From assembly GCA_910584285.1 (NCBI GenBank), contig CAJTYK010000009.1, forward strand, positions 1 to 56,750: a stretch of 56,750 nucleotides of DNA, given 5' to 3'. The translations under genes were made by a program, and so were the position numbers. Origin of the DNA: an uncultured Oscillospiraceae bacterium (GTDB lineage Bacteria > Bacillota > Clostridia > Oscillospirales > Oscillospiraceae). Each line of letters starts with the position of its first letter. Within the stretch, counting starts at the first letter, position 1. The notes below the pieces were generated by a model. The model saw only the letters and a program-made list of their open reading frames with translations. It searched no databases and was not told where the DNA came from. This document shows, piece by piece, positions 32,480 through 42,087 of the stretch.

Positions 32480-34024
32480 ATGGATTCGGAAAACGTCATT
32501 GAAATGCTGCATATCACCAAGGAATTCCCCGGTATCATCGCCAACGACGACATCACGCTCCAGCTGCGGCGGGGGGAGATCCACGCCCTGCTGGGGGAGA
32601 ACGGCGCGGGCAAATCCACGCTGATGAGCGTGCTGTTCGGCCTGTACCAGCCGGAGAAGGGCGTCATCAAGAAAAACGGCCAGGTCGTGCAGATCAGCGA
32701 CCCCAACGACGCCACAGCCTTGGGCATCGGCATGGTGCATCAGCACTTCAAGCTCATTGAGGTGTTCACCGTGCTGGACAACATCATCCTGGGCGCGGAA
32801 ACTACCAAGGCGGGTTTCCTTCAGAAAAAGGAGGCCCGGGCCAAGGTGGAGGCCCTGTCCGAGCGGTACGGGCTGAAGGTGGATCTGGATGCCAAGGTAG
32901 AGGATATCACCGTGGGGATGCAGCAGCGGGTGGAGATCCTGAAAATGCTGTACCGGGACAACGAGATCCTCATCTTCGACGAGCCCACCGCCGTCCTCAC
33001 CCCCCAGGAGATCGACGAGCTGATGGCCACCATGAAGGAGTTCGCCAAGGAGGGCAAGTCCATTCTGTTCATCTCCCACAAGCTCAACGAGATCATGGCG
33101 GTGTCCGACCGGGTGACAGTGCTGCGCAAGGGCAAGTACATCGGCACTGTGGACACCAAGGATACCGACAAGCAGTCCCTGTCCGACATGATGGTGGGCC
33201 GCTCTGTCCAGCTGGAGGTACACAAGGAGCCCGCCCAGCCGGGAGAGGCGGTGCTGTCCCTCCGGGACTTCTGCGTACCCTCCAGGGCCCACAAGCGCAA
33301 CGCGGTGGATCACGTGAGCTTCGACGTGCGGGCAGGGGAAATTCTGTGCATCGCCGGTATCGACGGCAACGGCCAGACCGAGCTGGTTTACGGCCTGACA
33401 GGGCTGGAAAAGAGCTCTGGCGGCACCGTCACCCTGTGCGGGGAGGACATCTCCCACGCCTCCATCCGCCACCGTGGCAAGAATATGAGCCACATTCCCG
33501 AGGACCGGCACAAGCACGGGCTGGTGCTGGACTTCACCCTGGAGCAGAACCTGGTGCTCCAGCGCTACCAGGAGAAACGGTTCCAGACTAAGGGCTTTAT
33601 CAACCGGGGCGCGGTGCGGGAGTATGCCAACCAGCTCATCGCCCAGTACGACGTGCGCTCCGGCCAGGGGCCGGTGACAGCGGCCCGCTCCATGTCCGGC
33701 GGCAACCAGCAGAAGGCCATCATCGCCCGGGAGCTGGATCGGGAAAAGCCGCTGATCGTGGCCGTCCAACCCACCCGAGGCCTGGATGTGGGCGCCATTG
33801 AGTACATACACAGTCAGCTGGTGGCGGAGCGGGACCGCGGCCGCGCCGTGCTGCTGGTGAGCCTGGAGCTGGACGAGGTGATGAACCTGTCCGACCGGAT
33901 CCTGGTGATGTACGAGGGCGAGATCGTGGGCGAGTTCGATCCCAAGCAGACCGACGTGCAGGAGCTGGGCCTCTACATGGCCGGAGCCAAGCGGGCGCAG
34001 GAGAAGGGGGGCAGGCCGGCATGA
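32480..34024 (+). CDS. ABC transporter ATP-binding protein, nucleoside/BMP type
   Basis: 514 aa with two fused ABC domains, the layout of sugar/nucleoside (RbsA/NupO-like) ATPases. The first Walker A is G-E-N-G-A-G-K-S-T (about 39-47), with Walker B I-L-I-F-D-E-P-T. The second domain has a degenerate Walker A, G-I-D-G-N-G-Q-T-E, but an intact signature, M-S-G-G-N-Q-Q-K. With the two downstream permeases it forms a complete importer lacking only the binding protein. A BMP-family lipoprotein at 52790-53923 is the obvious candidate partner. Likely substrate: purine or other nucleosides. Confidence 0.9.
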   Translation: MDSENVIEMLHITKEFPGIIANDDITLQLRRGEIHALLGENGAGKSTLMSVLFGLYQPEKGVIKKNGQVVQISDPNDATALGIGMVHQHFKLIEVFTVLDNIILGAETTKAGFLQKKEARAKVEALSERYGLKVDLDAKVEDITVGMQQRVEILKMLYRDNEILIFDEPTAVLTPQEIDELMATMKEFAKEGKSILFISHKLNEIMAVSDRVTVLRKGKYIGTVDTKDTDKQSLSDMMVGRSVQLEVHKEPAQPGEAVLSLRDFCVPSRAHKRNAVDHVSFDVRAGEILCIAGIDGNGQTELVYGLTGLEKSSGGTVTLCGEDISHASIRHRGKNMSHIPEDRHKHGLVLDFTLEQNLVLQRYQEKRFQTKGFINRGAVREYANQLIAQYDVRSGQGPVTAARSMSGGNQQKAIIARELDREKPLIVAVQPTRGLDVGAIEYIHSQLVAERDRGRAVLLVSLELDEVMNLSDRILVMYEGEIVGEFDPKQTDVQELGLYMAGAKRAQEKGGRPA

Positions 34025-35256
34025 AGGAAAAATGGAGCCATCTGATGAAAAAGGACGGGGTCAAGACGGTGGCGGCCTCCGTGATCTCCATCCTCATCGG
34101 CCTGCTGGTGGGCTGCATCATCGTGATCATCACCGGCCTGACCAGCGGCAATATGGACGGCGGCAGCGTGTGGGACGGCGTGCGGCTGGTGCTGGGCGGC
34201 ATCCTCAGCACTGGGCGGGACGCCTCGGGCGGCCTCACCTTCGGCTTCAACCCCACCAACGTGGGCAATATGCTGTTCCGGGCCACGCCGCTGATCCTCA
34301 CCGGACTGTCGGTGGCAGTGGCCTTCAAGACCGGCCTGTTCAACATCGGCGCCCCGGGGCAGTACCTCATGGGCACCGCCGCCACTCTTATCACCGCGCT
34401 GAGTATCCCCACCTCCGCCGTGCCCTCCCCCATCGTGTGGCTGCTGGCCTTCCTGGCGGGTGTCCTGGCGGGGGCGCTGTGGGGAGCCATCCCCGGCCTG
34501 GTGAAGGCCCTGCTCAACATCAACGAGGTGCTGGCCTGCATCATGACCAACTGGATCGCCGCCAACCTGGTAACCTGGATCTTTGAGAACAGCGTCTGGT
34601 GCAATCTGGAGGAGTATGGCAAGACCAACTACATCTACAAGACCACCCACAACGGGGTGGAGACCGCCCGGGCGGGGCTGGACGCCCTGTTCCCCGGCTC
34701 CCAGGTGAACTGGGGCATCGGCGTGGCGGTGATCATCGCCGTGCTGGTATATGTCCTCATGACCAAAACCACCCTGGGCTACGAGCTGGTAGCCTGCGGC
34801 GCCAACCGCCACGCCGCCCACTACGCCGGCATCAATGACAAGCGGAACATCGTGCTGTCCATGGCCATCGCTGGAGCCCTGTCCGGAGCGGGGGCCGCGC
34901 TGTACTGGCTGGCGGGCAACACGGAGTTCTACTGGCAGACCTATCAGTCCCTGCCCGCCACCGGCTTCAACGGCATCCCGGTGGCCCTGCTGGCGGCCAG
35001 CAACCCCATCGGTGTGATCTTCACCGGCTGCTTCATGTCCATGCTGAACATCGTGGGCCAGCAGCTCACCAGCCTCACCGCCTTTAACGAGTACATCACT
35101 GACGTGATCATCGCCACTATTGTGTACCTGAGCGCCTTCTCCCTGGTGATCAAGCTGTGGCTCAGCGGCCGGAAGAAGCACAAGGTCCAGCCGCCCGCCG
35201 TCCCCGCGGCCTCTGCTGCGGACGGCAAGGCGGAGAAAGGAGGGGAGGACGCATGA
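34021..35256 (+). CDS. ABC transporter permease (NupP/YufP-like)
   Basis: 411 aa, overlapping the ATPase gene by 4 bp. A basic cytoplasmic start is followed by about nine hydrophobic segments. The central G-L-F-N-I-G-A-P-G-Q-Y-L-M-G is the characteristic permease signature of the BPD_transp_2 nucleoside/sugar family. The hydrophilic C-terminal tail is Ala/Lys-rich. It pairs with the next permease to form the membrane channel. Confidence 0.9.
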   Translation: MKEKWSHLMKKDGVKTVAASVISILIGLLVGCIIVIITGLTSGNMDGGSVWDGVRLVLGGILSTGRDASGGLTFGFNPTNVGNMLFRATPLILTGLSVAVAFKTGLFNIGAPGQYLMGTAATLITALSIPTSAVPSPIVWLLAFLAGVLAGALWGAIPGLVKALLNINEVLACIMTNWIAANLVTWIFENSVWCNLEEYGKTNYIYKTTHNGVETARAGLDALFPGSQVNWGIGVAVIIAVLVYVLMTKTTLGYELVACGANRHAAHYAGINDKRNIVLSMAIAGALSGAGAALYWLAGNTEFYWQTYQSLPATGFNGIPVALLAASNPIGVIFTGCFMSMLNIVGQQLTSLTAFNEYITDVIIATIVYLSAFSLVIKLWLSGRKKHKVQPPAVPAASAADGKAEKGGEDA

Positions 35257-36281
35257 CATTCCTGATTCAGCAGACGCTGATCTACGCGGTTCCCCTGATG
35301 ATCGTGGCGCTGGCCGGCGTGTTCGCCGAGCGCAGCGGCATCATCAACCTGGCGCTGGAGGGCATCATGATCTTCGGCGCGTTCATCGGGGTGCTGTTCG
35401 TCCAGATCATGCAGCAGAGCGGCGCCTTTGACGGGGCCAAGTCCGATGGAAACTGGCTCGCCCTTCAGGGGCTCATGCTGCTGACCATGCTGGTGACGGC
35501 GGCGGCGGGGGCTCTGTTCTCCCTGCTGCTGTCCTTCGCCTCGGTAAACCTGAGGGCGGATCAGACCATCGGCGGCACGGCGCTGAACCTGCTGGCCCCG
35601 GCCCTGGTGCTGTTCCTTATCCGGATCATCGCCAACCAGAACACCCTCTATATCGACGGCGACGCCGCCAGCTGGTTCATGCTGCGCAAGTCCGATCTGG
35701 GCTTCAGCCGAAACACCGACCTGGGCTTCCTGGGCGAAACCTTCCTCCACCGGGTCTACCCCGCCACCTATGTGTGCATCCTGCTGTTTGTGGTGCTGTC
35801 CATCATCCTCTATAAGACGAAATTCGGCCTGCGGCTACGCTCCTGCGGCGAGAATCCCCAGGCGGCAGACTCCCTGGGCATCAACGTCTACAAGATGCGG
35901 TACGCCGGCACCTCCATCTCCGGGGCGCTGGCGGGGATCGGCGGCTTTGTCTACGCCCTGACCACCGCCAACTGTTCCTCCAACGGCGACGTGGCGGGCT
36001 TCGGCTTCCTGGCCCTGGCCGTCATGATCTTCGGCAACTGGAAGCCGCTGAACATCGCAGGGGCGGCCCTGCTGTTCGGCCTGTTCAAGTGCGTGGCGGC
36101 CTCCTACACCTCCATCGACCTCAACGGCGACGGAGTATACCTGCTGGCCAACATCCCCATCAGCCCTCACTTCTACCGGATGCTGCCCTACCTGATCACC
36201 CTGATCGTGCTGGCCTTCACGTCCAAGAAGTCCCGGGCCCCCAAGGCGGAAGGCATCCCCTACGACAAGGGCCAGCGGTAA
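35253..36281 (+). CDS. ABC transporter permease (NupQ/YufQ-like)
   Basis: 342 aa from ATG 35253, overlapping the previous stop, with GGAGGGGAGG upstream. It carries G-I-I-N-L-A-L-E-G-I-M-I-F-G-A-F near residue 30, the second-permease signature of the nucleoside ABC family, and about eight membrane segments. It ends the transporter operon; cysK follows 76 bp later without a terminator. Confidence 0.9.
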   Translation: MTFLIQQTLIYAVPLMIVALAGVFAERSGIINLALEGIMIFGAFIGVLFVQIMQQSGAFDGAKSDGNWLALQGLMLLTMLVTAAAGALFSLLLSFASVNLRADQTIGGTALNLLAPALVLFLIRIIANQNTLYIDGDAASWFMLRKSDLGFSRNTDLGFLGETFLHRVYPATYVCILLFVVLSIILYKTKFGLRLRSCGENPQAADSLGINVYKMRYAGTSISGALAGIGGFVYALTTANCSSNGDVAGFGFLALAVMIFGNWKPLNIAGAALLFGLFKCVAASYTSIDLNGDGVYLLANIPISPHFYRMLPYLITLIVLAFTSKKSRAPKAEGIPYDKGQR

Positions 36282-36357
36282 GACGCATAAACCGTCCTCC
36301 CGGAGCGTAGGGTGGTACGGATCAGAATGGGGCGAATGACCCCAGGGAGGGATTCCA

Positions 36358-37293
36358 ATGGAACGCATCTACACATCCGCCGATCAGCTCATCGGCCGCA
36401 CCCCCCTGCTGGAGCTGACGGGGCTGGAGCAGGCCGAGGGGCTGGAGGCCCGGCTGCTGGCCAAGCTGGAATATTTCAACCCGGCGGGCAGCGCAAAGGA
36501 TCGGGTGGCCAAGGCCATGATCGACGACGGGGAGGCCCGGGGCGCGCTGCGCCCCGGCGGCACCATCATCGAGCCCACCTCCGGCAACACGGGGATCGGT
36601 CTGGCTGCGGTGGCGGCATCCCGGGGCTACCGGGTGATCATCGTCATGCCCGACACCATGAGCATGGAACGCCGCCGCCTGATGGCGGCCTATGGGGCGG
36701 AGCTGGTGCTCACCCCCGGAGCCCTGGGCATGGCGGGAGCCATCCAGCGCTCGGAGGAGCTGGCCCGGGAGATCCCCGGCAGCTTCATCCCCGGCCAGTT
36801 TGACAACCCGGCCAACCCCGCCGCCCACCGGGCCTCCACCGGCCCGGAGATCTGGGCGGACACCGACGGGCGGGTGGACGTGTTCGTGGCGGGCGTGGGC
36901 ACCGGCGGCACCATCACCGGCGTGGGCGAGTACCTCAAGAGCCAGAACTCTGCCGTCCGAGTGGTGGCGGTGGAGCCCGCCTCCTCCCCTGTCCTCAGCC
37001 AGGGGCGGGCGGGAAAGCACGGCATCCAGGGCATCGGCGCGGGTTTTGTGCCCAAGGCGCTGAACCCCGCCATATACGACGAGATCCTCCTCGTGGAGGA
37101 CGAGGACGCCTTTGCCGCCGCCCGGCGGCTGGGGCGGACAGCGGGGGTGCTGGTGGGTATTTCCTCCGGGGCGGCGCTGTGGGCGGCCCTTCAGATCGCC
37201 AAGCGCTCGGACAGCCGAGGCAAAACCATCGTGGCCCTCCTCCCCGACGGCGGCGACCGCTACCTGTCCACCGCCCTGTTTGATACGGATTAA
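36358..37293 (+). CDS. cysK: cysteine synthase A (O-acetylserine sulfhydrylase)
   Basis: 311 aa with AGGGAGGG upstream. PLP lysine K47 in N-P-A-G-S-A-K-D-R, the phosphate/substrate loop P-T-S-G-N-T-G near 77, and G-T-G-G-T-I-T-G near 180 match CysK. The C-terminal G-I-S-S-G-A motif is present. It makes cysteine from O-acetylserine and sulfide. It may be read from the ABC operon promoter, since no separate strong promoter is visible in the 76-bp gap. Confidence 0.93.
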   Translation: MERIYTSADQLIGRTPLLELTGLEQAEGLEARLLAKLEYFNPAGSAKDRVAKAMIDDGEARGALRPGGTIIEPTSGNTGIGLAAVAASRGYRVIIVMPDTMSMERRRLMAAYGAELVLTPGALGMAGAIQRSEELAREIPGSFIPGQFDNPANPAAHRASTGPEIWADTDGRVDVFVAGVGTGGTITGVGEYLKSQNSAVRVVAVEPASSPVLSQGRAGKHGIQGIGAGFVPKALNPAIYDEILLVEDEDAFAAARRLGRTAGVLVGISSGAALWAALQIAKRSDSRGKTIVALLPDGGDRYLSTALFDTD

Positions 37294-37295
37294 AG

Positions 37296-37341
37296 AAAGA
37301 GGCCCGGACTGCCGAAAAACGCGGCAATCCGGGCCTCTTTT
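37296..37341 (+). terminator. terminator after cysK
   Basis: AAAGAGGCCCGGA and its complement flank an inner CTGCCG/CGGCA stem, followed by TTTT. Confidence 0.87.
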
Positions 37342-37381
37342 GCCGTTCAAAAAAATTTTACCCATCCCTGGAAAGTTATAG

Positions 37382-37410
37382 GTGTCAAACGGCCCCGGAT
37401 GATGTATAAT
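37382..37410 (+). promoter_or_regulatory. promoter of the M16 / lgt / folD operon
   Basis: -10 TATAAT (37405-37410), with a weaker -35 GTGTCA (37382-37387) at 17-bp spacing, after the cysK terminator. Confidence 0.6.
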
Positions 37411-37467
37411 AAAGAATTAAGACAGCCTCCGTGCCTCCGGTGCGGAGCTCAGCCGAGGAGGAAAGCC

Positions 37468-38760
37468 ATGGAACAGAAATGGAAGCAGCTGGCAGAGGGC
37501 GTAGAGCTGCTGGTGAACCGGACAGACAAATTCAAAACCGGCCTGCTCAGCGTGACCCTCACCGTCCCCCTGCGCCGGGAGCACGCCACCGCCGGGGCTC
37601 TGATCCCGGAGGTGCTCTACCGGGGCAGCCATCACTACCCGGACATGGAGCGGCTGTCCGCCGCCACCGACGGGCTGTACGGCGCGTCCTTGGGCCCCGT
37701 GGTGCGCCAGCGGGGGGAGAGCCAGTGCGTCAGCTTTTTGTGCAGCGTCATTGACGACCGCTACGCCCTGGACGGCGGGGCGGTGCTGGAGCCCGCCGCC
37801 GATCTCATGGGGGAGGTGCTGCTGGATCCAGCGGTGGATCAGGGCGTATTCCGACCGGACTACGTGAAAAGCGAGGGGGCCAATCTGGCCGACCGCATTC
37901 GGGCCCGGGTGAACGACAAGCGGAGCTGGTCTATCTTCCGGCTGATCCAGGAGATGTGCGGCCAGGAGGCCTACGCGGTGGATAAGCTGGGGGACGCGGA
38001 GGAGGCCCTGTCCGCCACCCCGGAGGGTCTGTGGACGGACTACCAGTCCCTGCTGGGCCGGGCTAAGGTCACCTTCTACTACGGCGGCTCTGCCCGTCCG
38101 GAGCGGGTGGAGGAGACGGTGCGGCAGGCCTTCGCCCCCCTGATCTCCGGGCGCTGCGCCCCGGTGGAGTGCGCCGTCCCCGCCCAGCCCCAGGGCTCGG
38201 TTCGCACCGTCACCGACGAGCTGGACGTGACCCAGGGCAAGCTGGCCATGGGCTTCCGCACCGGCGGGGTGACGATGGACAGCCCGGACTACCCCGCCCT
38301 GCTGGTGTGTAACGCCCTGTACGGCGGCAGCGCCAACTCCCGGCTGTTCCTGAACGTCCGGGAGAAGCTGAGCCTGTGCTACTACGCCTCCTCCCTCATT
38401 GACAAGCTGAAGGGGCTGCTGGTGGTATCCTCCGGGGTGGAATTTAAAGACTTCGACCGGGCCCAGGAGGCCATTCTCGCCCAGCTGGACGAGCTGCGGG
38501 CGGGCAAGTTCACCGATGAGGAGCGCAACGCCGCCATCCGGACGGTGGTGAACAGCCTCCGGGGCCGGGTAGACAGCCAGGGGCAGATGGAGGACGACTG
38601 CGTGACCAGGCTGGTGTACGGCGTACAGCCGGACGATGGCGGGGCGCTAATCCAGTCCGTGGAGCGGGTGACGGCGGAGGATATCGCCCGGGCCGCCCGG
38701 CGGATCCAACTGGACACGGTATACCGCCTGACGGGAAAGGAGGGCGCGGCCCATGGTTGA
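37468..38760 (+). CDS. yfmF: M16-family protein without zinc motif (YfmF-like)
   Basis: 430 aa from ATG 37468 with GAGGAGGAAA upstream. It has the two-lobed insulinase fold pattern (R-G-S-H-H-Y-P-D-M near the N-terminus, Y-G-G-S-A-N-S-R-L-F-L-N-V-R-E-K-L in the C-lobe) but lacks HxxEH, as usual for the non-catalytic partner. It overlaps the catalytic M16 gene by 8 bp. In other Firmicutes this pair is annotated as EF-P 5-aminopentanol modification-associated YfmF/YfmH; the exact role is unproven here. Confidence 0.83.
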   Translation: MEQKWKQLAEGVELLVNRTDKFKTGLLSVTLTVPLRREHATAGALIPEVLYRGSHHYPDMERLSAATDGLYGASLGPVVRQRGESQCVSFLCSVIDDRYALDGGAVLEPAADLMGEVLLDPAVDQGVFRPDYVKSEGANLADRIRARVNDKRSWSIFRLIQEMCGQEAYAVDKLGDAEEALSATPEGLWTDYQSLLGRAKVTFYYGGSARPERVEETVRQAFAPLISGRCAPVECAVPAQPQGSVRTVTDELDVTQGKLAMGFRTGGVTMDSPDYPALLVCNALYGGSANSRLFLNVREKLSLCYYASSLIDKLKGLLVVSSGVEFKDFDRAQEAILAQLDELRAGKFTDEERNAAIRTVVNSLRGRVDSQGQMEDDCVTRLVYGVQPDDGGALIQSVERVTAEDIARAARRIQLDTVYRLTGKEGAAHG

Positions 38761-40024
38761 GCGCAATTACCCCGCCCTGCGGGAGACAATTTGGCACGGT
38801 GTCCTGCCCAACGGGCTGAACGTCTATGTGGACAGGCGGCCTGAGTACGGCAAACAGTTCGCCTTTTTCGCCACCCGCTACGGCGGCATGGATCTGCGCT
38901 TCCGGGGGGAGGACGGCGAGTGGGTGGACACACCCCAGGGGGTGGCCCACTTTCTGGAGCACAAGATGTTCGACACCCAGGACGGCAACGCCCTCCAGCG
39001 CATGGCCGCCCAGGGGGTGGATCCCAACGCCTACACCACCCCCTCCATGACGGGCTATTTCTTTGAGGGCGTCCAGGGCTTTGAGGACAACCTGCGTACC
39101 CTGCTGTCCTTCGTGTCCCAGCCCTGGTTCACCGACGAGAGCGTGGCCAAGGAGCAGGGCATCATCGGTCAGGAGATCCGGATGTGCGAGGACGACCCCA
39201 GCCACGAGGTCTACTACCAGCTCATGGAGGCCATGTACGCCAAGCACCCCGTCCGGATCCGAGTGGCGGGGACGGTGGAGTCCATCGCCGAGATCACGGC
39301 GGACACCCTCTATCAGTGCCACCGGGCCTTCTACCGGCCGGGGAACATGGTGCTGTGCGCCGCTGGGGACGTGGATCCGGAGCGGGTAGCCGCCATCGCC
39401 GGGGAGGTTCTGGGCCAGGAGCCCTCCGCCGCCGTCCCCGCCAGCCACGGCGAGGGAGAACCCACCGGGGTGGTGCGGCGATACGCCCAGCGGGCCATGC
39501 CCGTATCCATGCCCCTGTTCGAGCTGGGCTTCAAGGGCAGCCCGGCCCCCAAGGGGGAGGGCCTGCGCCAGCGGCTGGTGGCCGAGCTGGTCTGCGACGT
39601 GCTGTTCAGCTCCTCCGCCCCGCTGTACAGCCGGCTCTATGAACAGGGGCTGATCAACGGCAGCTTTGACAGCAGCTACGACGAGCTGCCCGGCTGCGCC
39701 TGCCTCATCGCTGGCGGGGAGAGCCGGGATCCCGGGCAGGTGCTGGACGAGGTGCTGAAGGAGGCCGCCCGCCTGGCCCGGGAGGGCATCGACCCGGATC
39801 TGTGGGATCGGCTGAAAAAGGCGGCCTACGGCTCCATGGTGCGGCGGCTCAATTCCCTGGACGACACCTGCGCGGAGCTGGCCCAGGCCCATTTTGACGG
39901 CGAGGACTACCTCACCTTCCCCCAGGTGTTCCAGAGCATCGAGCGCTCGGACGGTGAGGAGCTGATCCGCTCCTGGTGCACCGAGGACAGAGCGGCGCTG
40001 TCCGTGATCCGCCCTCTGGACTGA
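38753..40024 (+). CDS. yfmH: M16-family zinc peptidase (YfmH-like)
   Basis: 423 aa. The inverted zinc motif H-F-L-E-H is at 66-70, with the downstream acidic ligand region F-E-G-V-Q-G-F-E-D-N-L. The C-lobe ends in the R/Y-type substrate clamp S-S-A-P-L-Y-S-R-L-Y-E-Q-G-L-I. It is the catalytic subunit expected to pair with the preceding inactive homologue, possibly as a heterodimer. Cytoplasmic. Followed 28 bp later by lgt in the same operon. Confidence 0.88.
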   Translation: MVERNYPALRETIWHGVLPNGLNVYVDRRPEYGKQFAFFATRYGGMDLRFRGEDGEWVDTPQGVAHFLEHKMFDTQDGNALQRMAAQGVDPNAYTTPSMTGYFFEGVQGFEDNLRTLLSFVSQPWFTDESVAKEQGIIGQEIRMCEDDPSHEVYYQLMEAMYAKHPVRIRVAGTVESIAEITADTLYQCHRAFYRPGNMVLCAAGDVDPERVAAIAGEVLGQEPSAAVPASHGEGEPTGVVRRYAQRAMPVSMPLFELGFKGSPAPKGEGLRQRLVAELVCDVLFSSSAPLYSRLYEQGLINGSFDSSYDELPGCACLIAGGESRDPGQVLDEVLKEAARLAREGIDPDLWDRLKKAAYGSMVRRLNSLDDTCAELAQAHFDGEDYLTFPQVFQSIERSDGEELIRSWCTEDRAALSVIRPLD

Positions 40025-40052
40025 CCCACTACAGAAAAAGAGGAATGACCAA

Positions 40053-41135
40053 ATGATCAACACGGTAACCTTTCCTGGCCTGGGGCTGGAATTTGAGCTG
40101 AACCGGGTGGCCTTCACGGTGTTCGGCCATAACATCTACTGGTATGGTGTGATCATCGCCGCGGGCTTCCTACTGGCGGTGGCCTTCGGGCTGTGGAAGG
40201 CCCCCAAGTTCGGGCTGGATCCCGATGACATTGTGGATGCCATTTTCTACGTGGTGCCCTCCGCCATTATCGGGGCCCGGCTGTACTACGTGATCTTCAA
40301 CCCAGCGGTATGCTACAACGCCGACGGCTCCTTCAGCTTTCTGCGGGCCATCGCCTTCTGGGACGGGGGGCTGGCCATCTACGGCGGGGTCATCGCCACG
40401 GTGATCTCCGCCCTGATCTTCTGTAAGGTGCGGAAGGTGGACTTCTGGAGCGGCATGGACATCACCTCCTACGGCCTGCTCATCGGCCAGCTCATCGGCC
40501 GGTGGGGGAACTTCGTCAACGTAGAAGCCTATGGATCCACTACCACCCTGCCCTGGCGGATGTGCTCCCAGTCCATCGCCAACGAGCTTTGGAGCAAGGG
40601 GCTGCTGGAGAGCCAGGAGGCGTACCAGAGCATTCTGGACGGTGCGTTGGGCGTCCATCCCACATTTTTGTATGAGTCCCTGTGGAACCTGCTGGGGCTT
40701 GGGGTTCTGCTCCTGCTGATGAAGAAGGGCCGGAGGTTCAACGGACAGATGTTCCTGAGCTACGTGATCTGGTACGGCCTGGGCCGGGCGGCCATCGAGG
40801 GGCTGCGCACCGACAGCCTGTACTTCTTCGGCACCCCCATCCGCTCCTCCCAGATGCTGGGGATCGTGTCGGCGCTGGTGGGGATCGGGCTGTTCGTCCT
40901 GCGGCTGAAAACCGCGGGCCCCGCCTCTCCTCCCCTGGTTAAAAAAACCGGGCACGCTGCGGAGGCGGCGGAAGCTCCCACTCCCTCCCCTGCCCCGGCG
41001 GAACCCGCCCCGGAATTAGCGGAGGCCGCCCCGGTGGACACGGCGGACAATGCCCCGGCTGAGACAGCGGAAGCCCCCGCGACCGCGGAGGAGACAAGTA
41101 AGGAGGAGACAGACAATGGCGGCGACAATCATTGA
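40053..41135 (+). CDS. lgt: prolipoprotein diacylglyceryl transferase
   Basis: 360 aa. The signature G-R-W-G-N-F-V-N-V-E-A-Y-G (about 148-160) and the earlier Y-G-G-V-I and H-P-T-F-L-Y-E motifs define Lgt, with seven membrane segments in residues 20-290. It transfers diacylglycerol to the lipobox cysteine of lipoproteins such as the BMP protein in this window. An unusual Ala/Pro/Glu-rich tail of about 65 residues follows the last helix. Its end overlaps folD by 20 bp. Confidence 0.93.
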   Translation: MINTVTFPGLGLEFELNRVAFTVFGHNIYWYGVIIAAGFLLAVAFGLWKAPKFGLDPDDIVDAIFYVVPSAIIGARLYYVIFNPAVCYNADGSFSFLRAIAFWDGGLAIYGGVIATVISALIFCKVRKVDFWSGMDITSYGLLIGQLIGRWGNFVNVEAYGSTTTLPWRMCSQSIANELWSKGLLESQEAYQSILDGALGVHPTFLYESLWNLLGLGVLLLLMKKGRRFNGQMFLSYVIWYGLGRAAIEGLRTDSLYFFGTPIRSSQMLGIVSALVGIGLFVLRLKTAGPASPPLVKKTGHAAEAAEAPTPSPAPAEPAPELAEAAPVDTADNAPAETAEAPATAEETSKEETDNGGDNH

Positions 41136-41961
41136 CGGCAAGGCCCTGGCGGCCAAGGTAAAGAACAGTGTCCGACAGGAGGCGGCCCAGCTGCCCCGGA
41201 AGCCGGGGCTGGCAGTGGTGCTGGTGGGGGACGACCCCGCCTCCCGGGTCTATGTGAACGGCAAAAAGCGGGACTGTGAGGAGTGTGGCTTCTACAGCGA
41301 GGAGTACGCCCTGCCCGCCACTACCACCCAGAAGCAGCTTTTAGAGCTGGTGGCAGAGCTGAACGGACGGGCGGACATCGACGGGATCCTGGTGCAGCTC
41401 CCCCTGCCCAGGGGGCTGGACGAGCGGGAGGTGCTGCTGGCCATCCACCCGGACAAGGACGTGGACTGCTTCCACCCCTTTAACGTGGGCCGGCTCACCA
41501 TCGGCGACCCGCTGTTCCAGCCCTGCACCCCCGGCGGCGTGATGGAAATGCTGCGGGAGTACCACATCGACCCGGCGGGCAAGCGGTGCGTGGTGCTGGG
41601 CCGCTCCAACATCGTGGGCAAGCCCATGGCCCTGCTGTTGCTCCACGCCCACGGCACGGTGACGGTGTGCCACTCCAGGACGCCGGACCTGGCGGCGCTG
41701 GCTTCCTCCGCGGACATTTTGGTGTCCGCTGTGGGCAAGACGGGGCTGGTCACCGCCGACATGGTGAAGGAGGGTGCAGTGGTCATCGACGTGGCCATGA
41801 ACCGCAACGAGGCGGGTAAGCTGTGCGGCGACGTGTGCTACGCTGAGGCGGCGGAGAAGGCGTCCTACATCACCCCGGTGCCGGGCGGCGTGGGGCCTAT
41901 GACCCGGGCCATGCTCATGAAAAACACTCTGACGGCGGCAAGGCTGCATCAGGGGGTATAA
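41116..41961 (+). CDS. folD: methylene-THF dehydrogenase / methenyl-THF cyclohydrolase
   Basis: 281 aa from ATG 41116 (AAGGAGGAG upstream), overlapping lgt. The catalytic Y-V-N-G-K (Y46, K50), V-Q-L-P-L-P, D-K-D-V-D-C-F-H-P and G-R-S-N-I-V-G-K-P motifs are intact. It interconverts methylene-, methenyl- and 10-formyl-THF, feeding PurN and the AICAR transformylase of the purine cluster. Full family length. Confidence 0.95.
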   Translation: MAATIIDGKALAAKVKNSVRQEAAQLPRKPGLAVVLVGDDPASRVYVNGKKRDCEECGFYSEEYALPATTTQKQLLELVAELNGRADIDGILVQLPLPRGLDEREVLLAIHPDKDVDCFHPFNVGRLTIGDPLFQPCTPGGVMEMLREYHIDPAGKRCVVLGRSNIVGKPMALLLLHAHGTVTVCHSRTPDLAALASSADILVSAVGKTGLVTADMVKEGAVVIDVAMNRNEAGKLCGDVCYAEAAEKASYITPVPGGVGPMTRAMLMKNTLTAARLHQGV

Positions 41962-41974
41962 CAGAGGTTCCACA

Positions 41975-42009
41975 GAGCGGGCGGCGGATGCCGTCCGCTC
42001 CCCTTTTCC
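41975..42009 (+). terminator. terminator after folD
   Basis: Stem GAGCGGGCGGC with GCCGTCCGCTC (one G-U wobble) and loop GGAT, followed by CCCCTTTTCCC. Confidence 0.65.
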
Positions 42010-42087
42010 CAGAAAATTTTCTTGCCCGTCAACAATTTGCCCCCGCCGATTGTGTAATAGGCAGAAGGACGAGAGGAGGTGATCCCC

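Noticed and set aside
36309..36318. AGGGTGGTAC resembling the T-box conserved sequence upstream of cysK
   Set aside because: Only ten bases match. The gap before cysK is 76 bp, with no room for a specifier stem or terminator, and upstream is the permease coding sequence.
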